Source of the DNA: Olleya namhaensis
GTDB taxonomy: Bacteria; Bacteroidota; Bacteroidia; Flavobacteriales; Flavobacteriaceae
DNA length: 64,000 nt
Assembly (NCBI RefSeq): GCF_900114005.1
Contig: NZ_FORM01000002.1
Coordinates: forward strand, 186,001 to 250,000
Direction of reading: 5' to 3'
The notes under the pieces were generated by a model. That model was not told where the DNA came from. It made no database searches and worked only from the letters and a program-made list of their open reading frames with translations. Position numbers and translations under genes: made by a program. Positions 42,474 to 50,374 of the stretch are shown one piece after another. Numbering within the stretch: the first letter of the stretch is position 1; the number at the start of each line of letters is the position of its first letter.

Positions 42474-43156
42474 AATCTGTCTGGAAAATCACTAATTATA
42501 GCATCTACTTGATAGCTAATGGCTTGTTTTATATCTTGTTTTGTATTAACCGTCCATGTATTAATCTTATACCCTAATGCTTGAGCTTGCGCAACATTAA
42601 GTTTGGTTAACAAGGAAAATTTAGGATGAATTGCTTTCGCTTTTATAACATTCGCAAATGCTAAAGCCTCACTAAAATTATCTTCTGTCAATACACCTAA
42701 TGGAATATCAGGATTTATATTGTAAAGCTCAAGTAATACGGAATGCTTAAAACTACTAACTATAATATTATCCAAAGCCCATCCTTTATTATCTATATAA
42801 TCTTTAACAATATGATCTGTTGGAATTGCAGTTCCTTCGCCTTTTAATTCAATATTTATTACAATAGTATTATCAATTAAATCCAACACTTCTATTAAAG
42901 TTGGTATCTTAAATTGATTATCTACTTTTAATTTTTTAATATCTGTTAAGGTCAAATTAGCTATTGCACCTACCCCATTTGTAATACGATCTAAAATAAA
43001 ATCATGAAAAACAACTAGCTCTCCTGTTTTACAAACATGCACATCAATCTCCACACCATCAACACCTAAATCTATAGCTTTTGCAATAGATTCTAACGTG
43101 TTTTCCGTAACATAACCTTTAGCGCCACGGTGGCCAATTTTAAGAAATTTACTCAT
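42470..43156 (-). CDS. Glycerophosphodiester phosphodiesterase
   Basis: 228 residues from the ATG at 43156; an ATG four codons upstream is also in frame. The TIM-barrel GDPD motifs are all there: HRGAKGYVTENT, VEIDVHVCKTGELVVFHD, VNIELKG and the C-terminal INTWTVNT. It hydrolyses glycerophosphodiesters to glycerol-3-phosphate and an alcohol. No signal peptide, so cytosolic. Confidence 0.94.
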   Translation of the reverse strand: MSKFLKIGHRGAKGYVTENTLESIAKAIDLGVDGVEIDVHVCKTGELVVFHDFILDRITNGVGAIANLTLTDIKKLKVDNQFKIPTLIEVLDLIDNTIVINIELKGEGTAIPTDHIVKDYIDNKGWALDNIIVSSFKHSVLLELYNINPDIPLGVLTEDNFSEALAFANVIKAKAIHPKFSLLTKLNVAQAQALGYKINTWTVNTKQDIKQAISYQVDAIISDFPDRL

Positions 43157-43242
43157 TAATTTTATCAATATTTTAAGATTCCAAAACTACATTTGGTTTG
43201 ATATATGCTTATATTTATTTGAATTTAAAATCATCACAATTT

Positions 43243-44049
43243 ATGACATTTCAATTAAAACCAATACTAGTTTCAGCATTACTTTTTATGTCATGCAACA
43301 CCGGAAAACTAACTGTGGTTGGGTCTATTGATAATGATTTAGAAGAAGCTTCTGCAGCACAAATGGTTACAAACTCTAATTTAATTTGGACCATACAAGA
43401 CGCCGGAAACAATAATAATGTTTACGGTTTAGATTTAAAAGGTGACATTGTTAAAGACATTGATGTTAGTAACATTAAAAATCAAGACTGGGAAGATTTA
43501 GCTAGCGATACTGAAGGCAATTTATACATTGGTGATCTTGGAAACAACTCTAGAAAACGAAAAAAATTCTTCATCTATAAAATTGAAAACTTAGCAAATG
43601 TGGATCATAAAACCGAAGCATTAACGATTAGTTTTACATTACCAAAAGATGTAAAATCAGAAGATTTTGAATCGTTTTTTTTATGGAAAGACAGCTTTTA
43701 TGTTTTTAGTAAAGAGAACAAAAAGACAATGCTTCTTAAAGTCCCGAACAAAGTAGGAGAACATGTAGCTACTTACATTACAGAATATGAATTAAAAGGA
43801 AAAGATACACGTGTAACCTCTGCAGACATTAGTCCTGATGGCAAAACCGTTGTACTATTAAATCATGATCGCATATGGACCTTAACGGAATATAATACAG
43901 ATAACTTTTTTGAAGGTGTTGTGTCCAAAATAGATTTAAAACACGACAGCCAAAAGGAAGGCATTTGCTTTAAAGACAACAAAACAGTTTATATTACTGA
44001 TGAAGATTCTGGAAAAGATGGAAACAACATTTACAGCTTTAAACTATAA
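43243..44049 (+). CDS. Exported lipoprotein, beta-propeller-like
   Basis: 268 residues from the ATG at 43243, which gives a lipoprotein signal ending ALLFMSCNTG (lipidated Cys17). The body contains repeating strands (NLIWTIQDAGNNNNVYGLD, NLYIGDLGNNSRKRKKFFIY, VTSADISPDGKTVVLLNHD, KTVYITDEDSG) resembling an SdiA/YjiK-type or NHL-type propeller. No enzyme motif is recognised. Its last codons overlap the end of the convergent DUF2254 gene by 6 bases. Confidence 0.8.
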   Translation: MTFQLKPILVSALLFMSCNTGKLTVVGSIDNDLEEASAAQMVTNSNLIWTIQDAGNNNNVYGLDLKGDIVKDIDVSNIKNQDWEDLASDTEGNLYIGDLGNNSRKRKKFFIYKIENLANVDHKTEALTISFTLPKDVKSEDFESFFLWKDSFYVFSKENKKTMLLKVPNKVGEHVATYITEYELKGKDTRVTSADISPDGKTVVLLNHDRIWTLTEYNTDNFFEGVVSKIDLKHDSQKEGICFKDNKTVYITDEDSGKDGNNIYSFKL

Positions 44050-45326
44050 ATTAAAGGGCTTTAATTGAAGCGTAATTAGCTTTACGTCCTCTGGATTAGT
44101 AATTGCCTTTTTAGCATCTTCAAAAAGCTTACTAGCCTCTTCATGCACAGCATTAACATAGGTTTTATTGTTACAACCAACCGTAAAAGCTAAGTGATTA
44201 AGCATATGTATTAATTTAACCACTACTACAACATCATGCTTGGCATAAGTCCTAATTGGTGCTAAAACAGAAAATAATAGGTCCTTAAAACTTACCGAAT
44301 TAATTTTAATCAAGGCATCATCATTATGTTGTAAAATACTAACATCTTGCTTCTGCATTCTTTTTTCAAATAATTCTGTTAAATAATCTATTGCAATTTC
44401 TGTAGTTCCGGGATCATTTACCCCTGGCGACATTGCTTTTACTGCAATCTCGGTAATTTGTTTAAACCCTAAAACATAATTATCTTCAATAACTTCGTCT
44501 CTAGAAAACTGAAAAAAGCTTAATAAATCATCAAGAGCCTCTTCGTCTATTTCTGCATTACATTTAAATAAGGGTTTATCCTTATAAATGTACTGTCCTT
44601 TTATGGCTACCACATGGCATTTGCAATCGTTATTTTTAGCAAACTCTAACACGGGGTCTAGTATTATATCTTGTAAAAAACCGGTTGAAACCGAATTATA
44701 AGTCGTCCAATTATCAGTGTCTGGAAAATCATGATCACCATTCTTTTCTGATGTAATAAGTTGGTCTAATCTGTTTTTTGCTTCAGAAAAAATACGCTGC
44801 ATTATATTATGCACTTGAATTTCTTGAGAAATAGAATGAATAAAATAAAAGCACCCAAACAAACGACCATTAAAACAATAGCCAATAACACTGAAAAACC
44901 TGGCAATTGATATTTATCACCATCAGGCTCTATTGAAACCATTGTGAATATACAATACAGTAGCGTTGCATTGTAAATACCTAATATTTTTTGATGGCGT
45001 TTATTAGAAATCAAACCTGGCAATACTCTTGGCGAAAAATTACTTGATGCTTGATTAAGTAAAACCATAACCATCGAAAAACTAAACACCATTATTGAAA
45101 TTAACCCAGCAATAAACGTGGTTAAAATACTAAAAGCAGTTTCTGTATTATTTATAACCAGTAAAGGAACATGATCCATTAAATAGGCAGAAACCCCTTT
45201 ATTTTCTATGTAAAACATAAAAAAGGCAAAGCCCACACCAACTAAGCTATACACCGTTGGATAAAACGCTATTTTACTTTCTAGCTTTTTTAAATATTCA
45301 AACCCACTGACTATTATATTTTTCAT
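44044..45326 (-). pseudogene. DUF2254 membrane protein, split by a frameshift
   Basis: Two frames together make one DUF2254 protein. The first (45326 to 44802, 174 residues) holds the membrane part with VFSFSMVMVLLNQASSNFSPRVLPG. The second (from about 44850 to 44044) holds the soluble part, with VHNIMQRIFSEAKNRLDQ and the family motif AMSPGVNDPGTTEIAIDYL. They overlap around 44830-44850, where one extra base would restore a continuous protein of about 420 residues. The break is in an A/T-rich tract (TTTTATTTTATT on the minus strand). It may be a real inactivating deletion, a phase-variable site or a sequencing error. It is 10 bases downstream of the phosphoesterase-Omp85 gene. Confidence 0.78.
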
Positions 45327-45336
45327 GTATTGGTTG

Positions 45337-48300
45337 TTAAAAATTCAACCCAAATCCAAAAGAAAAGCGTAACCCTTCTTCACTATTAAAAAAGTTAAAT
45401 GTACCAGAAACACTGTCTGCTGCGGTTACCCAAAAACCAACACCAAAATCATTATGCCATACTTTTGAATCTCCATTTTTAAGCCACACACGTCCTACAT
45501 CTCCTCCAGCAAACACACCTAGTTGTAGTGGTAATGCACGGGTTTTAAATTGATTAAAACTATAACGTATATCTGCACTACCTGTTAAACTATTCTGTCC
45601 CGTAAAACGCTGTAATCTATACCCTCTTAATCCATTGTTACCACCAATATTTGCTGCTTGATAAAATATCAAATCATCCCCAAAACGTAACTGAGAGCGC
45701 ACATCTGTTTTTAAAACTAATTTTCTATTAGTAGATAACGCATTGTAAAACCCTAATTCTGAGTTTATATAACCATAAGTATATTTAGAATTATTCACTT
45801 CTGATTTTGCTCCCACGTCTAAACCTAAAGTCATTCCTCGCGTTGGATTAGAAGCATTATCAAAACTCTGGTAATTAAAATTACCTTCTAAACCTACAAA
45901 GACACGTCGATTATAAAAATCGTCATTTGTTGTCGATGGTTCTAAAGTTTCAATAAAACGATTTGTTGTTTCTCCAATTTCAATAGCTTCGGTTAATAAT
46001 TTAGCGCCATAGTCTGATCCAAAATCTCCTTTTTTCAATATACCAACACTTGCCGCATAGGTACTTGTTTTTATTCGATTATAATCTAATTCTAAAACAT
46101 CATCATTATTAACGGTTTGGTTACCGTATCCAAAAAAGTTATTTGTAAAATTCTCGCTAGTTACTTGCCCTGCAACATGTAAGTTCCAATCCCCAAAAAG
46201 GTTAGCAAACTCACCATCATAGTTTACGCTAAATCCACTAGTTGCAAAAAAGTAACCTGCATTAAAACGGTGTTGTTGCGAGTATGGATTACGAGTAAAC
46301 CCTTTGATAGTATAATTTAATCCAAAACCAACTTTAAAACCATCATCCGGATTATATCCCAAACTGGGTGTTAAGACACTGGTTTTAACTATGTTTTTCT
46401 GAAAATCAAACAAGTTATTGTTATAAACATCCGTGAAGTTTATTTTGGCTCCATTATTTTTAGTTATCGTATTTGGCTTAGACTCGTGGTCATAAATACG
46501 TACGCGTCTTCCGTTGTTAATAATATATTCGTCATTATTTTGACCACCAATAATTCTTGTAAAAATCAAGTTATTAGCCTTTCCCGTTACTTCAATAACA
46601 TCATCATCATCTAGTGCATAAATCCATAACTCTTTAGTGATGTTTTTATTAAACGTACGATCAACAATAACATCTGCTTTCTTTCCTTTTTTTATTCTAG
46701 AAATTATGACTTGAGTTTCGTTATCACCAACCCTTTTTACTTCAATATAATCGTCTTTATCTGTTCCGGTAAGTATGACTAATTCGTTTAAATAATCCGA
46801 ATAACGTTCCGCTATATCTAACAAATTAGAACGTCTTCCTTTCAAAAAGGTTTTAATTTGTTGTAATGATTCGTCTTGAGCTTCTTCTGGCACTTTACTA
46901 AATGCCTCTTCTATCACATCGTCTGTAATATGATCCATTAAGTATTGCGCTTGCTTTAACCAAACCGATTTATCCGATTTTTGGATTAACACTTTATCTA
47001 ATTTTATTCCGGCACTATTCATCCACTTGATGTCTTTTAACTCGGCATCATACACTTGTAATTGCTTTGTTGACCCAGAAATAAAACGCATTATATCTAA
47101 GATTGCACCATCAAAATTAGAAAACACTTGGTCTCTATCTCTTGGTATTGGACGGTATAGTTTATCACCATTCTCTTGATTAAATTGTGCCCATCTCCAT
47201 TGGTCTTGATGCCTATCCCAATCCCCTAAAAGCATATCAAATAAACGCGCTCTAACAAATGCATTTTCGTCTATTTTATATTTTTCATCTTTACGGATTT
47301 TCTTAATAATATCATGTGTGCTTTCAATATCATCCGCATAACCAAAGTTTTTCTCGTCAGAATAATTGTCTTCTGGACGTTCTTCAATTAAATATAATTC
47401 GCCTCCATAATTGTAATTATAATCCTTTAAATATTTGTGTTTTGGTATATAATATAATTTTGGATTGGTATGGTATACATCTGCTGCATGAGATAAATCC
47501 GGAACTACAGAAAACGCGTAGGGATGCGCTGCTGTGTAAAAATCTAATATTAAATCTTCGACTTTAGTTTTATCAAAATCATCACTTAAATATGTTTCTT
47601 TAAATAAAACGGTCTGCAAATATTGTGTTGCACTTTTACGTAATGCTCTCATATTTAACTGACGCCCATCTTTGGTTTGCAATCTTAAAGAGCGGGTTTG
47701 ATGCCCTCCGCCTTCTCTTACAATTTCTAACCCACCATAAAGTGTGTCTAAAGTAGCTACAGGTACTTCTATTTTTTGACTGTATAACGCTCTATATTTT
47801 TCTCCAAATAATGCTTGATACACCCCTGTTTTATCTGTTTCTTCTTTTGAATAAATAGACGCTTGCGTTGTTGTTGGAAAACTATCTGGTAATTGCGACA
47901 GATCATATTCTGCAGCTTTTTTATCTAATACTTGTTTTGTAAACAACAGTTTTGCTTGTTCATTGTCTTCGCCATAAAAGCTAACATAACTACTACCATC
48001 TTCAAACATTGTTAATGTTGCAAACCCTTGTTGTCCTGACGCAAACAATCCATTATTACTTAAAGACGCACCAGAACTTTTAGATCCAGAACCCGATACT
48101 ATTTGCTTGATACCACTATCTTCAATATACTGTAACGTATGCTCGTGACCAGAAGTAAATACAATATTTTGATACTCTAAGGCTAGGGTTTTAATACGGT
48201 TCATCATTTTGTTATAACGCTCGTTATAACGATCCTGAATAGAGACGCCACCTTGGGTTCTGATTTGCGTAATTAGAGATGCAAAAAATGGTAAAGGCAA

Positions 48301-49047
48301 ATTACTTTGAAAAGGAAACAAATGTTTGTCTTTAGTATAAAAACCACCATGCGAACCGTTAGTATACATCGGATGATGCATGGCTACAACTACATTTTTG
48401 TTTTGGGCTTTTTTAAATTCGCCTTCTAATTCTAGCAAAAAACGCTCTCTTGTTTTTATTTCGCAATCATCATTTATAGTTGGGTGTTTATTCCAGTTTT
48501 CTAAATACCACTGGGTATCTATAATAATTAGCTCTACTTGATCACTAATCTCAACAACTTCTAAAGGACAACCATTTTCTGGTTTAAAAGTATCCTCTCC
48601 TAAAGCCTCTTCTATAAATTTCTCTTCATTTTTTAAACCATGTAATCCATTGGCATACCAATCATGATTACCAGGAATAAATACTACCTGCCCATCAAAA
48701 TCGTTAACAGATTTAACTTGTGCTTCAATATTATTTTTAGCCTCGTTATAAGATTTATGTCCCTTTGAAGGTAAACCTGCAGGATAAATATTATCACCTA
48801 AAAAAAGTGTCACATCTCCTTTTGTATCTTTATTTTTAATGAAATTCTTATAGGCTTTTAACCCGTTAGAAAATCCGTTTTCAGGAGAAATACCGGCATC
48901 ACCAACCAAATAAAAGGTTTTATGAACCGCTTTATTAGGCAATGCTTTAATTGCTGAATCTGCAGCCTTGTATTGTGCTTCAAAACTGGCGCAATTACTT
49001 AAAATTAGAGCAAGTGCAAACGTTAGAAATATGTTATTTTTTGTCAT
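45337..49047 (-). CDS. Metallophosphoesterase fused to an Omp85/BamA-like outer membrane barrel
   Basis: 1236 residues. A lipoprotein-type start (ALILSNC, Cys19) is followed by a calcineurin-like phosphoesterase (about 40-330) with all five blocks: VGDAGI, LGDNIYP, PGNHDWY, AMHHPMY and SGHEHTL. A middle region (about 400-870) has no named domain that I recognise but contains LGDWDRHQDQWRW. The C-terminal third is a surface-antigen barrel (SLGYNPDDGFKVGFGLNY, GGNNGLRGYRLQRF, SFGFGLNF with a terminal Phe). The phosphatase would lie in the periplasm at the barrel. It heads a unit with the DUF2254 gene; the substrate is unknown. Confidence 0.87.
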   Translation of the reverse strand: MTKNNIFLTFALALILSNCASFEAQYKAADSAIKALPNKAVHKTFYLVGDAGISPENGFSNGLKAYKNFIKNKDTKGDVTLFLGDNIYPAGLPSKGHKSYNEAKNNIEAQVKSVNDFDGQVVFIPGNHDWYANGLHGLKNEEKFIEEALGEDTFKPENGCPLEVVEISDQVELIIIDTQWYLENWNKHPTINDDCEIKTRERFLLELEGEFKKAQNKNVVVAMHHPMYTNGSHGGFYTKDKHLFPFQSNLPLPFFASLITQIRTQGGVSIQDRYNERYNKMMNRIKTLALEYQNIVFTSGHEHTLQYIEDSGIKQIVSGSGSKSSGASLSNNGLFASGQQGFATLTMFEDGSSYVSFYGEDNEQAKLLFTKQVLDKKAAEYDLSQLPDSFPTTTQASIYSKEETDKTGVYQALFGEKYRALYSQKIEVPVATLDTLYGGLEIVREGGGHQTRSLRLQTKDGRQLNMRALRKSATQYLQTVLFKETYLSDDFDKTKVEDLILDFYTAAHPYAFSVVPDLSHAADVYHTNPKLYYIPKHKYLKDYNYNYGGELYLIEERPEDNYSDEKNFGYADDIESTHDIIKKIRKDEKYKIDENAFVRARLFDMLLGDWDRHQDQWRWAQFNQENGDKLYRPIPRDRDQVFSNFDGAILDIMRFISGSTKQLQVYDAELKDIKWMNSAGIKLDKVLIQKSDKSVWLKQAQYLMDHITDDVIEEAFSKVPEEAQDESLQQIKTFLKGRRSNLLDIAERYSDYLNELVILTGTDKDDYIEVKRVGDNETQVIISRIKKGKKADVIVDRTFNKNITKELWIYALDDDDVIEVTGKANNLIFTRIIGGQNNDEYIINNGRRVRIYDHESKPNTITKNNGAKINFTDVYNNNLFDFQKNIVKTSVLTPSLGYNPDDGFKVGFGLNYTIKGFTRNPYSQQHRFNAGYFFATSGFSVNYDGEFANLFGDWNLHVAGQVTSENFTNNFFGYGNQTVNNDDVLELDYNRIKTSTYAASVGILKKGDFGSDYGAKLLTEAIEIGETTNRFIETLEPSTTNDDFYNRRVFVGLEGNFNYQSFDNASNPTRGMTLGLDVGAKSEVNNSKYTYGYINSELGFYNALSTNRKLVLKTDVRSQLRFGDDLIFYQAANIGGNNGLRGYRLQRFTGQNSLTGSADIRYSFNQFKTRALPLQLGVFAGGDVGRVWLKNGDSKVWHNDFGVGFWVTAADSVSGTFNFFNSEEGLRFSFGFGLNF

Positions 49048-49102
49048 TAAAGGTTGATAGTTTTATTTTTTTAGTACTTTGGATAAGAATAATTACATAC
49101 CT

Positions 49103-50374
49103 ATGTCTAAACTAGTTGAAAAAACCGAAGCTTTTGTATTTGATCTCCTTAAAAACGAGCTTCCAAACACTATAGTCTACCACAATCATACGCATACCCT
49201 AAGAGTATTTAAAAGTACAAAAGAAATTATAGAAAATTCTAAAATTGATGTTAATGATGCGGAAATACTTGAATTAGCTGCCTTATTGCATGACGTAGGA
49301 TATACACAAACTAGAGACGGTCATGAAGTTGTTAGCGCGAAAATTGCTAGAGATTTTTTAACGTCTGAAAATGCGAGCGAAAGCCTTATTAAAAGTGTTG
49401 AAAATTGCATATTAGCAACTCAATTTGATGCACAGCCGCAAAACGAGTTAGAAAAAATAATTCGTGATGCAGATTGCTCTCATTTTGGAAAAAAATACTT
49501 CCCTGAAGCTAGCGAGTTTTTAAGAAAAGAACTAGAATTATCCGGTATAGCTAATTATACACCTAGTGAATGGTTAGACGAAAACATAAAAGTATTATCT
49601 AAAAAACACAAATATCATACAGATTACGCTTTAAAAAACTGGCAATCTAGAAAAGAAAAGAATTTAGCGAAGCTTATTAAAACCAAAAAGAAACAGAAGA
49701 CAAAAATTAAAAATGAAGAGCTAAAAGCAAAATATAAAGCGCAATACAAAAATGAAAGTCCAGAACGTGCTATCCAATCTTTTTACAGAACAGCTTTAAA
49801 AAATCATATAAAACTGAGTGATATTGCAGATACAAAAGCAAACATTTTATTATCTGTAAATGCCATTATAATATCTGTAGTCTTAGCTAATTTAATATCA
49901 AAATTAGATACTAACCCTTATTTGATTTGGCCTACAGTGATATTTACATTATTTAGTGTAATATCTATGGTAATGTCCATTATAGCAACACGTCCAAATG
50001 TAACTAGCGGACAATTTACTAAAGAAGACGTAAAAAATAAGGAAGTAAACCTTACCTTTTTTGGAAACTTCCATAAAATGGGGCTTAAAGAATTTGAATG
50101 GGCTATTAATGAAATGATTAGTGATAAAGAATACATCTATAAATCACTAACCAAAGATTTATACTTTTTAGGATTAGTTTTAGAACGTAAATACCGTTTA
50201 TTAAGAATAACGTACACCGTATTTATGATTGGAATAATAGTGTCTCTATTAGCTTTTGGTATAGCTGTAAAAAACAACCCAGGTGTTAATATCCAAGACG
50301 TTTTAAACACATCTACACACATACAATCCGTATTACCAAATGGTGTTGCTAATACGTTTGTAGCTATGCTTTAA
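49103..50374 (+). CDS. HD-domain phosphohydrolase fused to a DUF5706 (Pycsar effector-type) membrane domain
   Basis: 423 residues from the ATG at 49103; a TTG eight codons upstream is in frame. The N-terminal HD domain (about 1-190) keeps its metal ligands: VYHNHTHTLRV, ALLHDVGYTQ, GHEV and IRDADCSHFG. A Lys-rich linker (about 190-220) leads to DUF5706 (about 225-400): SDIADTKANILLSVNAIII, two membrane helices, RPNVTSGQF and a further C-terminal helix pair. DUF5706 is the membrane-effector domain of Pycsar antiphage systems, where a cyclic pyrimidine nucleotide triggers membrane damage. No cyclase gene is adjacent, so a housekeeping nucleotide-signalling role is equally possible. Confidence 0.87.
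   Translation: MSKLVEKTEAFVFDLLKNELPNTIVYHNHTHTLRVFKSTKEIIENSKIDVNDAEILELAALLHDVGYTQTRDGHEVVSAKIARDFLTSENASESLIKSVENCILATQFDAQPQNELEKIIRDADCSHFGKKYFPEASEFLRKELELSGIANYTPSEWLDENIKVLSKKHKYHTDYALKNWQSRKEKNLAKLIKTKKKQKTKIKNEELKAKYKAQYKNESPERAIQSFYRTALKNHIKLSDIADTKANILLSVNAIIISVVLANLISKLDTNPYLIWPTVIFTLFSVISMVMSIIATRPNVTSGQFTKEDVKNKEVNLTFFGNFHKMGLKEFEWAINEMISDKEYIYKSLTKDLYFLGLVLERKYRLLRITYTVFMIGIIVSLLAFGIAVKNNPGVNIQDVLNTSTHIQSVLPNGVANTFVAML

Noticed and set aside
44825-44850. Programmed -1 ribosomal frameshift in the DUF2254 gene
   Set aside because: No X-XXY-YYZ slippery heptamer is in the zero frame and no downstream pseudoknot is evident, so mutation or sequencing error is preferred.
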